Source: Rhodospirillaceae bacterium
GTDB taxonomy: Bacteria > Pseudomonadota > Alphaproteobacteria > Rhodospirillales > Rhodospirillaceae
Direction: 5' to 3'
DNA: 64,000 nt
Assembly (NCBI GenBank): GCA_947476695.1
Contig: CANJRD010000011.1
Location: 1 to 64,000, forward strand
Positions 7,615-16,791 of this stretch are shown in pieces. The position numbers were made by a program, and so were the translations under genes. Position 1 is the first letter of the stretch; every line of letters begins with the position of its first letter. The notes under the pieces are model-generated. The model searched no databases. It saw nothing but the letters and a program-made list of their open reading frames with translations, and had not been told where the DNA came from.

Positions 7615-9531
7615 CTATTTCGCGTCGTCGAGCGCGTATGCGACCGTCGCGTCGCTGAGCTCCGTCTCCGCGCGGTGACTGCCACCGGCCGAGATCACGA
7701 CATACTGCTTGCCGTTCACCATGTAGGTGATCGGCACGCTCATGCCCGGCGCCGGCAGCTTGGTCTGCCAGACTTCGCGGCCGGTCGCCGCTTCGATGGC
7801 GCGCAGCTTGCCGTCCATCGACGCGCCGACGAACACCAGACCGCCGGCGGTGACCATCGGGCCGCCGATGTTGGGCGAGCCCCAACCGAACGACGCCGGC
7901 ACGGTGATGCCGAAGCGACGGGCCTGACCGAGCGGGATCTGCCACTTGAGCTTGCCCGTGCCCATGTCGATGGCCGTGAGCGTGCCCCAGGGCGTCGGCG
8001 AGCAGGGAATGCCCAGCGGCGACAGGAACACCTCGCCTTCCGAGCGGTAGGGCGTGCCCTTTATCGGATGGGTGAGATAGTCGATGGCCGGCAACGTATC
8101 GTCATCCTTGTCGCCGTTCGTCTTCTTCTTCAAAGACAGACGCGTCGCCAGGTTCTCAGCCTTGACGATGAGCGTGTTGCTGGTCGCATCGAAAGCGGCG
8201 CCGCCCCAGTTGCCGCCGCCCAAGGCCGACGGGAACAAGACCGCCTCCTTGTTGCCCGGCGGCGTGAACACGCCTTCGTAGCGCGCCTTGTCGAAGACGT
8301 TCTGGCACCAAGCCTTATCGATTGGCGTGAGACCGAAGACGTTATCGTGGGTCAGCTTCTGATTGGCGAACGAGGCGATGCCTTGCGGAATCGGCTGCGT
8401 CGGCGAGGACTTGTCGTCCGGCAGATCGGTCTGCGGCACCGGCGTCTCGACGATTGGATATACGGGTGCGCCGGTTTCGCGATCGAAGACGTAGAGGTAG
8501 CCCTGCTTGGTCTGCTGGATGGCGACCGGGATGTCGCGGCCATCCTTCTTGATCGTGACCAGCAGCGCATGACCCGGCAGGTCGTAGTCGTACTGGTCGT
8601 GGTGCACGATCTGTTGCGACCACTTCACCGCGCCGGTCGCGCCGTCCACGGCAACCGTCGCCGAGACCAGCGGCATGTCGAACTGGCGATTGCCGCCGTA
8701 GTAGTCGGTCGACGGGCTGGTGGTGGGCAGGAAGACAAGGCCGCGATCCGGGTCGACGCTCATGGTCGACCACACGTTCGCCGCGCCGACTTCCGAAGCG
8801 TGCTCAGCCGGAATGGGATCGAACTCCCACTTCATTTCGCCGCTGCGCACGTCGAAGCCGCGCACCATGCCGTGATTGGCCTTCTGGATGGTGTCGCGTG
8901 AGCTGACGGTGGTGACGACGACATCGCCGACGATGGCCGGCGGCGAGCCCATGCCATACGCGCCGGGGCCGTGGTTCTCGTAGTCGCGCTGGGTGACGTA
9001 ACCCGGATGCCCCTTGTCCGCGCCGAAATCCATGCAGCTTTTGCCCGTGTCGGCGTCGATGGCGTAGACGTTGCCGTAACGATCCGGCTTGAAGATGCGC
9101 TTCTCGCAGACCGCGCCGGCTTGCGGCGTCGCGGCTTGCCAATAGGTCACGCCACGGCAGGTCTGGGCCTTGCGCGGCTGCTCATACAGCGCCTTCTCGG
9201 CGCCGCGCGCGGTGTAGGGGTCGAAGGCCCACTTCTCCTTGCCCGTCGCCGGATCGATGGCGAGCACACGGCCCATGCCGGTGCAGGTGTAGAGCGTGCC
9301 GTTGGTGACGATGGGCACGGACTCGAAATCGGTTGGGCCGGTCGCCGAACCTTCATGGGCGACATCGCCGGAATGGTGGACCCACACCTGCTTAAGCTTC
9401 GACGCATTTGCCGCCGTGATCTGGTTCAGGCTGGACGACTGACTGCCGCCGGGATCGTTGCCGAATGTCGGCCAATCCTGAGCCATAGCGGGTGTACCCG
9501 CGACAAGCATCGCGGCGATGAGAAGACGCAT
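7615..9531 (-). CDS. Periplasmic PQQ-dependent dehydrogenase (glucose/quinate type, soluble)
   Basis: 638 residues from ATG 9531, which has AGGGGG upstream and begins a signal peptide ending AMA|QDWPTFG. The mature protein opens with WPTFGNDPGGSQSSSLNQI, the typical first blade of quinoprotein beta-propellers, followed by repeated PQQ-type segments (LAIDPATGKEKWAFD, WKFDP-like strands, LTAIDMGTGKLKWQIP, LRAIEAATGREVWQT). The C-terminal GQARRFGITVPASFGWGSPNIGGP region matches the glucose/quinate dehydrogenase branch. No N-terminal membrane helices and no cytochrome c domain (no CxxCH) are present. It oxidises sugars, alcohols or polyols in the periplasm. Only 29 nt separate it from potI, so it may be read from the polyamine operon. 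No pqq synthesis genes lie in the window. Confidence 0.88.
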   Translation of the reverse strand: MRLLIAAMLVAGTPAMAQDWPTFGNDPGGSQSSSLNQITAANASKLKQVWVHHSGDVAHEGSATGPTDFESVPIVTNGTLYTCTGMGRVLAIDPATGKEKWAFDPYTARGAEKALYEQPRKAQTCRGVTYWQAATPQAGAVCEKRIFKPDRYGNVYAIDADTGKSCMDFGADKGHPGYVTQRDYENHGPGAYGMGSPPAIVGDVVVTTVSSRDTIQKANHGMVRGFDVRSGEMKWEFDPIPAEHASEVGAANVWSTMSVDPDRGLVFLPTTSPSTDYYGGNRQFDMPLVSATVAVDGATGAVKWSQQIVHHDQYDYDLPGHALLVTIKKDGRDIPVAIQQTKQGYLYVFDRETGAPVYPIVETPVPQTDLPDDKSSPTQPIPQGIASFANQKLTHDNVFGLTPIDKAWCQNVFDKARYEGVFTPPGNKEAVLFPSALGGGNWGGAAFDATSNTLIVKAENLATRLSLKKKTNGDKDDDTLPAIDYLTHPIKGTPYRSEGEVFLSPLGIPCSPTPWGTLTAIDMGTGKLKWQIPLGQARRFGITVPASFGWGSPNIGGPMVTAGGLVFVGASMDGKLRAIEAATGREVWQTKLPAPGMSVPITYMVNGKQYVVISAGGSHRAETELSDATVAYALDDAK

Positions 9532-9560
9532 GTGGTGGACCCCCTGTCCGTGTCCGGCGA

Positions 9561-10373
9561 TCATTTCACCCCGACCGTACTTTGGGCAATGGCCTGCCGC
9601 GCGCTGTCGCGCCGCGCGAGCAAGGCGGCGAGGACCAAGGCCACGGCCGTGGCGGCCAGCATCAGCGTGGCCAGGGCGTTGATTTTCGGGCTGACGCCCA
9701 GGCGAATGGCGGAAAACACCACCATCGGCAAGGTGGTGGCCTGGGGTCCCGTGACAAAGCTGGCGATCACCAGATCATCGAAGGACAGCACGAAAGCCAG
9801 CAACCATCCCGACGCGACCGCCGGCATCAGCAGCGGCAGCACGATGCGCCAGAAGACCGTGGCCGGCTTGGCGCCAAGATCGGCGGCGGCTTCCTCCAGG
9901 CTGCGGTCCTGCGCCCCGGCGCGCGCCTGCACGATGACCGCGACAAGAGGCAGACCGAGGGTGGCGTGCGCGATCACCAGGGTGACGATGCCGCGCGCCG
10001 GAAAGCCGAACGCCTGTTCCATCGCGACGAACAGGAGCAGCAGCGACACGCCGGTGACGATCTCCGGCATCGTCAACGGCGCGGCCAGCAGGCCGGTGAG
10101 CGCGAGGCGGCCTTTGAAACGCCCGAACCGGGCGAGCGCGATGCCCGCGGCGGTGCCGAGCCCGGTCGCCACCGTGGCCGACAGCGCCGCGACGATCACA
10201 CTCAAGCCGGCAGCGCGCAGGATCTGTTGATCGGCGAACAACTCACCGTACCAGCGCGTCGAGAAACCGGCCCAGACCGTGACCAGCCGCGAGGCGTTGA
10301 ACGAGTAGATCGCCACGATGAGCAGCGGCAGATAGAGAAAGGCGAGTCCGGCGATGAGGACGACGCGTTTCAT
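9561..10373 (-). CDS. potI: Polyamine ABC transporter permease PotI/PotC
   Basis: 270 residues with six transmembrane helices and the EAA loop (EEAAADLGAKPATVFWRIVLP), typical of the second permease of spermidine/putrescine importers. It forms the inner-membrane channel together with the preceding permease. The ATG at 10373 overlaps the stop of potH by 4 nt (ATGA). It is last of the four transporter genes, in the classical order potF-G-H-I. Confidence 0.88.
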   Translation of the reverse strand: MKRVVLIAGLAFLYLPLLIVAIYSFNASRLVTVWAGFSTRWYGELFADQQILRAAGLSVIVAALSATVATGLGTAAGIALARFGRFKGRLALTGLLAAPLTMPEIVTGVSLLLLFVAMEQAFGFPARGIVTLVIAHATLGLPLVAVIVQARAGAQDRSLEEAAADLGAKPATVFWRIVLPLLMPAVASGWLLAFVLSFDDLVIASFVTGPQATTLPMVVFSAIRLGVSPKINALATLMLAATAVALVLAALLARRDSARQAIAQSTVGVK

Positions 10374-11242
10374 GCCGCCTCGTTGCGGCGCGCGGCCGCC
10401 TGGAACGCGACAATGGGGGCGACCAGCATCACCAGCAGCACGACGGTGATTGCCGCGCTCAAGGGCCAGTCGCGGTTGGTGAAGAACTCGCTCCACATCA
10501 CCTTGCCGATCATCAGCGTGTCGGGCCCGCCCAGCAATTCGGGGATCACGAACTCGCCCAGCGCGGGGATGAACACCAGCAGGCAACCCGCCCACACGCC
10601 CGGCAACGACCAGGGCCATGTGACCGCGCGGAACGCGCGCCAGGGCGTGGCGCCCAGATCGGCGGCGGCTTCGAGCAGAGACACGTCGAGCTTCTCGAGC
10701 CGCGCATAGAGCGGCAGCACCATGAACGGCAGATAGGCATAGACGATGCCGAACACCGCCGCGGCTTCGGTGTTCATCAGCTTCAACGGCGCATCGATCA
10801 GGCCGAGGCTTTGCAGCGTGGTGTTGATGAGCCCGCCCGGACGCAGCAATCCCATCCAGGCGTAGATGCGCACCAGAAACGACGTCCAGAACGGCGCGAT
10901 GGCCAGCAGCAGATAGAACGACCGCCGCGACGCCGGCGCGCGCGCAATGGCATAGGCGAAGGGATAGCCGAGCAGTAGCGCGAACGCCGTCGCGAGCGCC
11001 GCGATGCGGACTGAGCCCCAATAGGCGCGCAGGTACAGATCGTCGGTGAACAGCAGCGCATAGTTGGCGAGCGAAGCCTGGATATGCCCGGCCGCGTCGA
11101 GCAGCGGCGTATAGGGCGGCACACCGAGCTCGGCCTGCGCGAGGCTGATCTTCACCACCAGCGCAAACGGCGCGAGGAAGAACAAGATCAGCCACAGCCA
11201 GGGCCCGGCCAGCACAAGCTTGCGGCGACCCGAGAGCTTCAC
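10370..11242 (-). CDS. potH: Polyamine ABC transporter permease PotH/PotB
   Basis: 290 residues, six membrane helices, with the EAA loop LEAAADLGATPWRAFRAVTWP. Start chosen at GTG 11242 because it forms a 4-nt GTGA overlap with the stop of potG; an earlier in-frame start at 11272 would overlap more. The long periplasmic loop after helix 1 is usual for PotH-type permeases. It pairs with potI to form the translocation pore for putrescine or a related polyamine. Confidence 0.88.
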   Translation of the reverse strand: MKLSGRRKLVLAGPWLWLILFFLAPFALVVKISLAQAELGVPPYTPLLDAAGHIQASLANYALLFTDDLYLRAYWGSVRIAALATAFALLLGYPFAYAIARAPASRRSFYLLLAIAPFWTSFLVRIYAWMGLLRPGGLINTTLQSLGLIDAPLKLMNTEAAAVFGIVYAYLPFMVLPLYARLEKLDVSLLEAAADLGATPWRAFRAVTWPWSLPGVWAGCLLVFIPALGEFVIPELLGGPDTLMIGKVMWSEFFTNRDWPLSAAITVVLLVMLVAPIVAFQAAARRNEAA

Positions 11243-12267
11243 GGCAGCACCAGCATGGCGCTTTGCGCCCAACTGACCGTGATGGCGTCGCCGACCGACG
11301 GCGTCGGGCCGTTGACGGTGACGCGCAAGATTGCGCCCGTAGCGTTGCGCAGCAGAACCGTTGAGATCGCGCCGCGATAGATGACGTCGCTGACGGTGCC
11401 GGGAACGGTAATCGCCTCATTGCCGCCGAGACTGATGTCCTCCGGTCGAATCGCGACCGCAACCGGGCCCGTGGGATAATGGGACGCGCGCGGCAGCCTG
11501 CGGCCCAGAGCGGGAACGGCGACGCCCTGCGCGTCGGCCAGGCCGTCGAAGATATTCATATCGCCGAAGAACGCCGCGACCGCGCGTGAGGCGGGGCGCG
11601 CATATAAATCGCGCGGGGACGCGATCTGCAGGATGCGCCCCTTGTCCATCACCGCCACGCGCGTCGCCATGGTCATGGCTTCGTCCTGGTCGTGCGTGAC
11701 AAACACGAAAGCGATGCCGAGCCGGCGGCGCAACGCCATCAGTTCGAGCTGGGTGCGTTCGCGCAAGGATTTGTCGAGCGCGGCCAATGGCTCGTCGAGC
11801 AGCAATGCCTTCGGGCGCTTGGCGAGGCAGCGGGCAAGCGCGACGCGCTGTTGCTGCCCGCCCGACAATGCCTGCGGCTTGCGTCCGCCAAGGTCGCGCA
11901 TCTCGACCAGCGAGAGCGCTTCATCGACGCGCGTGCGCAAATCCTCGCCGCCAAGGCTGTCTTGCTTCAAACCGAACGCGACGTTTTCCGCCACCGTCAT
12001 GTGTGGGAACAGCGCGTACGACTGGAACATCATGTTGATCGGCCGCGCATAGGGCGGTGTGCCGGTGACATCGTGGCCATCGATGCGGATGACACCCGCA
12101 TCGGGCTTGTCGAGTCCCGCGACCAGGCGCAGGAGCGTGGTCTTGCCGCAACCGGATGCGCCGAGCAGCGCCACAAACTCACCCTGCGCGATGTCGAGCG
12201 ATACGTTGTCGACGGCGACAACATCGCCGAAGCGCTTGGACACGCTCTCGACCGTGATCACGCTCAT
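11239..12267 (-). CDS. potG: Polyamine ABC transporter ATP-binding protein PotG/PotA
   Basis: 342 residues. Walker A (GASGCGKTT, near 36-44), Q-loop (MMFQSYALFPHM), signature LSGGQQQRVALARC, Walker B (ALLLDEPLAALD) and H-loop (VTHDQDEA) are all intact. The C-terminal about 100 residues form the TOBE-type regulatory domain (VAIRPEDISL...). It energises uptake of putrescine/spermidine with PotFHI. Start ATG 12267. Separated from potF by 150 nt containing a stem-loop that may reduce read-through. Confidence 0.9.
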   Translation of the reverse strand: MSVITVESVSKRFGDVVAVDNVSLDIAQGEFVALLGASGCGKTTLLRLVAGLDKPDAGVIRIDGHDVTGTPPYARPINMMFQSYALFPHMTVAENVAFGLKQDSLGGEDLRTRVDEALSLVEMRDLGGRKPQALSGGQQQRVALARCLAKRPKALLLDEPLAALDKSLRERTQLELMALRRRLGIAFVFVTHDQDEAMTMATRVAVMDKGRILQIASPRDLYARPASRAVAAFFGDMNIFDGLADAQGVAVPALGRRLPRASHYPTGPVAVAIRPEDISLGGNEAITVPGTVSDVIYRGAISTVLLRNATGAILRVTVNGPTPSVGDAITVSWAQSAMLVLP

Positions 12268-12359
12268 AAGAAGTCTTTCCGAGACTCGCCTGCACGCCTG
12301 TTTAGGCAGGGAAATAACAGGCGCGGAACACGCAACGCGCGCCCTTCGCGACGATCAAA

Positions 12360-12375
12360 CCAGCGCGGACGCTGG
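12360..12375 (-). terminator. Stem-loop between potF and potG (possible attenuator)
   Basis: On the minus strand, between the potF stop (12418) and the potG start (12267), CCAGCG and CGCTGG form a 6-bp stem with a 4-nt loop, followed by TTT. A weak terminator here would let the binding-protein gene be expressed above the permease genes, as is common in ABC import operons. The stem is short, so this is inference. Confidence 0.35.
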
Positions 12376-12417
12376 GGGAGGTTATGCCGGGCGGCGCGGC
12401 TCACGCCACATACATTA

Positions 12418-13497
12418 TTAGCCCCCGGACTTGATCCGGTTCCAAAGGCGCGTCCGCAGACGTTCGAGCGGTTGGGCCGGAATGATTTCCGGGAACAGGC
12501 GCGCCATCAAAGCCGCGTCGGGAAACACCGCTTTGTCATTGCGCAAAGCCGGCGTGAGCAGCGGCGCGGCCTGGGTGTTGGCGTTGGCGTAGTGGACGGT
12601 GTTGGAGATCGGCGCGATCACATCCGGCTTCAGGATGTAATCGAGGAATGCATAGGCCGCTTCCATATGCGGCGCGTCCTTGGGGATCGCCATGAAGTCG
12701 AACCACATCATCGCACCTTCGCGCGGGATGAGGTAGTCGAGCTTCACGCCGTTCTTGGCCTCAACGGCGCGGTCGCGCGCCTGGAAGACGTCGCCGGAGT
12801 AGCCCATAGCGATGCAGATATCGCCGTTCGCCAGCGCGCTGATGTATTCGGAATTGTGGAACTGGGTGATGTAGGGGCGCACCTTCGCCCAGACATCGGC
12901 GGCGGCCTGATAGTCCGCCGGGTCGGTCGAGCGCGGGTTCTTGCCCAGGTAGGCCAGCGTCTGCTGGAACACATCGGTGGGTGAGTCGAAGACATAGATG
13001 CCGCAGGACGCCAGCTTCGCGGCCTTGGCGGGGTCGAGGATCAGCGACCACGTATCCAGGGCTGCGTCGGCGCCGAGCGCGGCTTTCGCCTTGGCGGTGT
13101 TCATGCCGAGGCCCGTGGTGCCCCACATGTAGACGATGCCGTGATCGGTTGCCTGGCCCATCTCACCGGCGCGCGCGAGGATCGCGGGATCCTGCGTGCC
13201 GATGTTCTTCAACTTCGTCCGGTCGATCGGCGCAATGACGCCGGCCTTGGACAGCCGCGCGAGTGTGGCGCCGTTGGGCACGATCACGTCATAGCCCGCG
13301 CCGCCCGCCAGCATCTTGGCCTCGAGCGTTTCGCCGCTGTCGAACACGTCGACATGCACGGCGATGCCGGTCGCCTTGGTGAAGTTGGCGATGGTGTCGG
13401 GCGCGAGATAATCCGACCAGATGTAGAGATTGAGCGTCTTTTCCGCCGCATGCGCGGGGAATGCGAATAACAGAGCAAGGGCAAGGATACGGATCAT
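12418..13497 (-). CDS. potF: Periplasmic polyamine-binding protein PotF/PotD
   Basis: 359 residues from ATG 13497, beginning with a signal peptide (MIRILALALLFAFPAHA|AEK). The mature N-terminus KTLNLYIWSDYLAPDTIANF is the diagnostic first strand of PotF/PotD-type solute-binding proteins, and the body has the two-lobed family layout (VPNGATLARLSKAG, YMWGTTGLGMN, WSLILDP). The usual length is about 350-370. It captures putrescine, spermidine or a related amine for PotGHI. First gene of the operon; divergent from the SulP transporter gene. Confidence 0.88.
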   Translation of the reverse strand: MIRILALALLFAFPAHAAEKTLNLYIWSDYLAPDTIANFTKATGIAVHVDVFDSGETLEAKMLAGGAGYDVIVPNGATLARLSKAGVIAPIDRTKLKNIGTQDPAILARAGEMGQATDHGIVYMWGTTGLGMNTAKAKAALGADAALDTWSLILDPAKAAKLASCGIYVFDSPTDVFQQTLAYLGKNPRSTDPADYQAAADVWAKVRPYITQFHNSEYISALANGDICIAMGYSGDVFQARDRAVEAKNGVKLDYLIPREGAMMWFDFMAIPKDAPHMEAAYAFLDYILKPDVIAPISNTVHYANANTQAAPLLTPALRNDKAVFPDAALMARLFPEIIPAQPLERLRTRLWNRIKSGG

Positions 13498-13608
13498 GTC
13501 CGCGATCCTAGGGCCCGGTGTTGTCGCGGCCAAGCCGAACCCGCTATTGCGGGTATCCACAAGGTGCGCGGATCGCCGAACAGGTCTATCTAGGCGTGGG
13601 GGAATTCC

Positions 13609-15249
13609 ATGTCCTGGCGGCAATACGTCCCAAAGATCGTAACGGTGTGGCGCGAAGGCTATGGCTTTGGCGACTTCCGACGCGACTGTCTGGCGGGTCT
13701 TACCGTCGCCATCGTCGCCCTGCCCCTGGCCATGGCCTTGGGGATCGCCTCGGGCACCACGCCCGACAAAGGATTGCTGACGGCGGTCGTGGCGGGTTTC
13801 ATCATTTCGGCCCTAGGCGGAAGCCGGGTGCAGATCGGCGGCCCCACCGGGGCCTTCGTGGTGGTGGTCGCCAACGTCATCCACACCTTCGGATATGACG
13901 GGCTGGTTCTCGCGACCCTGATGGCCGGCGTGATTCTGGTCATCGCCGGTGCGGCGCGGCTCGGCACGTGGGTGAAGTACATGCCCGAGCCGGTGGTGAC
14001 GGGCTTCACCGCCGGCATCGCGGTCATCATCTTCACCAGCCAGCTCAAAGACCTGTTCGGACTTTCGCTGGCGGAAGCCCCGCCTGAGTTCGCCCAGAAA
14101 CTGATGGCCTTCTGGACCGCACGCGACACGGCAACGCCGGCGGCCATGCTGATCGCCGGAATATCGCTCGCGCTGATCATCGCGCTGCGGCGTTTTGCGC
14201 CGCGCGCGCCGGCCTTTCTGATCGCCGTCGTCGGCGCGTCGGTCGCGGCCATGGTTTTCGGTCTGCAGGTCGACACCATCGGCAGCCAGTTCGGCGACTT
14301 GCCGCGAAGCCTGCCCGCGCCGGCGCTGCCGTCCTGGGACGCGGCGAAACTGCGCGCCTTGATTCCCAGCGCGCTGACCATCGCTTTCCTTGCCGGTGTC
14401 GAATCACTGCTGTCGGCCGTCGTCGCCGACGGCATGACCGGCTATCGACATCGTTCCAACGCCGAGCTGGTCGGCCAAGGCGTGGCCAACATCGCCTCCG
14501 CCCTGTTCGGCGGGATGCCCGCCACCGGGGCGATTGCCCGCACCGCCACCAACATCCGCGCCGGCGCACGTTCGCCGGTAGCGGGCATGATGCATGCGGT
14601 CTTCCTGCTGGCGTTCATGATGGTGGCGGCCCCGCTGGCGAACTATGTCCCGCTTGCTGTCCTTGCCGCGGTGCTGACGATGGTGGCGTGGAACATGAGC
14701 GACGCCCCGCGCGTGCTGCACCTGCTGTCGGCGCCGCTGGGCGATCGGGTCGTGCTGATCCTGACCTTTTCGCTGACGGTGCTGGTCGACCTGACCGTGG
14801 CGATCGAAGTGGGCGTGGTCCTGGCCTCGATCCTGTTCATGCACCGCATGGCACAGGTCGCCGGCATCGGGCGCGATGGCGATGATGACGAAGGCGCGGC
14901 CCAGCGCACCGATCTGCCGCCGGGCATCGAGGTCTATCAGTTTCAGGGGCCGTTGTTCTTCGGGGTCACAAATCGACTGACCGAAGTGCTGCAACGGACC
15001 GCGGCGAAGCCGAAAGCGTTCATCCTGCGCATGCGCCTGGTGCCGCTGATCGATGCGTCAGGGGTGAGCGCGTTGGCGCAGTTCTTGGACCGCTGCCGCA
15101 AGGACAAAACGGTGGTGATTTTCGCCGGCCTTCAGCCCGACGCCGAAAAGGTGATGCAGCGCATGGGCGTGTTCGCCAACCCCGAGGGGGTGTGGCGCGC
15201 CGACGGTTACGCGCAGGCGATCGAGATGGCGCGGGAGATTCCCGGCTGA
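13609..15249 (+). CDS. SulP/SLC26-family anion transporter with C-terminal STAS domain
   Basis: 546 residues. About 11-14 membrane helices occupy residues 25-420, with the GLTVAIVALPLAMALGIASG first-helix motif and QIGGPTGAFVVVV segment of SulP transporters and the NxAxxxFGGMPATGAIART signature. Residues about 437-545 are a STAS domain (LIDASGVSAL). SulP proteins move sulfate, bicarbonate, chloride or dicarboxylates across the inner membrane. GGGGA lies upstream of the ATG. No carbonic anhydrase or sulfur-assimilation gene is adjacent, so the substrate is open. Confidence 0.85.
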   Translation: MSWRQYVPKIVTVWREGYGFGDFRRDCLAGLTVAIVALPLAMALGIASGTTPDKGLLTAVVAGFIISALGGSRVQIGGPTGAFVVVVANVIHTFGYDGLVLATLMAGVILVIAGAARLGTWVKYMPEPVVTGFTAGIAVIIFTSQLKDLFGLSLAEAPPEFAQKLMAFWTARDTATPAAMLIAGISLALIIALRRFAPRAPAFLIAVVGASVAAMVFGLQVDTIGSQFGDLPRSLPAPALPSWDAAKLRALIPSALTIAFLAGVESLLSAVVADGMTGYRHRSNAELVGQGVANIASALFGGMPATGAIARTATNIRAGARSPVAGMMHAVFLLAFMMVAAPLANYVPLAVLAAVLTMVAWNMSDAPRVLHLLSAPLGDRVVLILTFSLTVLVDLTVAIEVGVVLASILFMHRMAQVAGIGRDGDDDEGAAQRTDLPPGIEVYQFQGPLFFGVTNRLTEVLQRTAAKPKAFILRMRLVPLIDASGVSALAQFLDRCRKDKTVVIFAGLQPDAEKVMQRMGVFANPEGVWRADGYAQAIEMAREIPG

Positions 15250-15253
15250 TCGC

Positions 15254-16123
15254 TCAATGCATTTCCTCGCCGCCCGAGACGTTCATCGCTTCGGCAGTGA
15301 TGTAGGCGGCTTCGTCCGACGCCAGGAACAGGCAGGCGTTGGCGGTGTCCTCGGGCAGGCCGACCCGGCCGAGCGGGATCTTGCCCTTGCGGAATTCGAG
15401 CACGCCGGCGGTGTCCTTGCCGAGGACCTTGCCGCGGAAGGCGTTCTGTTTCGCGCCCAGGCCGGTGGTCACGTGGTTCGGGCACACGGCATTCACGGTG
15501 ATGCCGTGCTTGCCCAGTTCCACCGCCGCCACGCGCGTCAGGCCGACGAGCCCATGCTTGGACGACGTGTACGGAATCAGGTTCGGCGCGGCGGACTTCG
15601 CGGCCTGGCTGGCGATGTTGATGATGCGCCCGCCCTTGCCCGTGCCGGCCTCGTTCTGCTTGATCATCTGCAAGGCCGCGTGCTTCGCGAACAGAAACGG
15701 CCCGCGCAGGTTGACGTCGAGGATGATGTCCCATTCCTCGACCGAGAATTCGAGCATCGACTTCATGATGTAGCCGATGCCGGCGTTGTTCACGACGATA
15801 TCGAGGCGGCCGCACTGCGCCACCGTATCGGCGACCGTGCGCTGGATGTCGGCTTCGCTGCGCACGTCGCAGGTCATGGTCAGCACGCGGCCGGTAGCGC
15901 CGACTTGGCTCGCGTGTTGGCGGATGCCCGCGGCGACCTCCTCCATCTCCGCCGTGGTGCCGATGTTGTCAGCGGTGAGATGCGGGCCCGAGGGCGCGCC
16001 GATGTCGGTGATGACCACATCGCAGCTTTCGCTGGCAAAGCGTTTGGCGATGGCCTCGCCCAGGCCCTTGTGACGGCCGGCGCCGGTGATGATGGCGACT
16101 TTGCCTTTGAGACGGTCATTCAT
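15254..16123 (-). CDS. Short-chain dehydrogenase/reductase (SDR)
   Basis: 289 residues from ATG 16123 (GAGG upstream). The cofactor motif TGAGRHKGLGEA (13-24) is an extended variant of TGxxxGxG. NNAG (112-115), Ser172 and the Y185-x3-K189 active site are present. A classical SDR is about 250 residues; the extra length is an insertion around residues 45-75. It reduces or oxidises an alcohol/ketone with NAD(P)H; substrate unknown. Convergent with the SulP gene (4 nt apart) and divergent from the HD-domain gene. Confidence 0.82.
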   Translation of the reverse strand: MNDRLKGKVAIITGAGRHKGLGEAIAKRFASESCDVVITDIGAPSGPHLTADNIGTTAEMEEVAAGIRQHASQVGATGRVLTMTCDVRSEADIQRTVADTVAQCGRLDIVVNNAGIGYIMKSMLEFSVEEWDIILDVNLRGPFLFAKHAALQMIKQNEAGTGKGGRIINIASQAAKSAAPNLIPYTSSKHGLVGLTRVAAVELGKHGITVNAVCPNHVTTGLGAKQNAFRGKVLGKDTAGVLEFRKGKIPLGRVGLPEDTANACLFLASDEAAYITAEAMNVSGGEEMH

Positions 16124-16206
16124 GGCTTCGATCCTCGCGGTGGAACCCCGTTTATAACGGCTGTCTCCGGCTTGCCGCCAGCGGCCAATCCGGCGATCAT
16201 CGCTGT

Positions 16207-16791
16207 ATGACGACCAGCGACGATCCAACCCGGAATGGGACGCAGATTGCGCCGCAAGTGATCGCGCCCATCCGCGCCCAACGGCTGTTCATCGAACTAC
16301 CCGACCGGATGCTGGCGCATCTCAAGGCGCTGGATGACACCGAGCGCCTGGCGGGCAAGTTCGGCGCGGTCAGCCGCCTGACCCATTGCCTGCAATCGGC
16401 CACGCTGGCGCATCGCGCGGGCGAATCCGAGGAATACGTGGTGGTCGCGCTGCTGCACGACATCGGCGACCTGCTGGCGCCCTACAATCACGGCGTCTTC
16501 GCCGCCGCGTTGCTGGCGCCCTTTATCGACGAGGCGAACCACTGGATGCTGGCGCATCATCATGCGTTCCAGGGCTACTATTATTTTGACGGCCTTGGGC
16601 TGGACAGAAACATGCGCGAGCAATGGCGCGGCCATCCGCATTTCGCGCACACGCTGAAGTTCTGCGAACGCTATGACATGCCGGCCTTCGATCCGGACCT
16701 GGACACCATGCCGCTGGAGGCTTTCATTCCAGCGATGCGCCGCGTGCTGATGAACCCCAAGCACACGGTCTATGTCCCGAGCGCCAATTAG
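16207..16791 (+). CDS. HD-domain protein, PhnZ/inositol-oxygenase-like
   Basis: 194 residues with a helical HD fold: His60 (RLTHCLQSA), the His84-Asp85 pair (LLHDIGD), downstream His95/112/117-119 (NHWMLAHHHAFQGYYY) and a later Asp162 (FDPD). This spacing resembles the small HD proteins related to PhnZ, the mixed-valent di-iron oxygenase that cleaves 2-amino-1-hydroxyethylphosphonate, rather than HD phosphohydrolases of nucleotides. No phosphonate gene is near, so the substrate is unknown. The stop overlaps the convergent hybrid kinase gene by 4 nt. Confidence 0.7.
   Translation: MTTSDDPTRNGTQIAPQVIAPIRAQRLFIELPDRMLAHLKALDDTERLAGKFGAVSRLTHCLQSATLAHRAGESEEYVVVALLHDIGDLLAPYNHGVFAAALLAPFIDEANHWMLAHHHAFQGYYYFDGLGLDRNMREQWRGHPHFAHTLKFCERYDMPAFDPDLDTMPLEAFIPAMRRVLMNPKHTVYVPSAN

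Noticed and set aside
9561-11462. A single 633-codon frame covering potI and part of potH
   Set aside because: Only its last 270 codons are a real protein (PotI). The first part is a shifted reading of potH and potG.
16123-16206. Possible EcfG promoter (GGAAC followed by GTC after 16 nt) upstream of the HD-domain gene
   Set aside because: The second element is GTC instead of GTT and it sits too close to the start codon of the gene.
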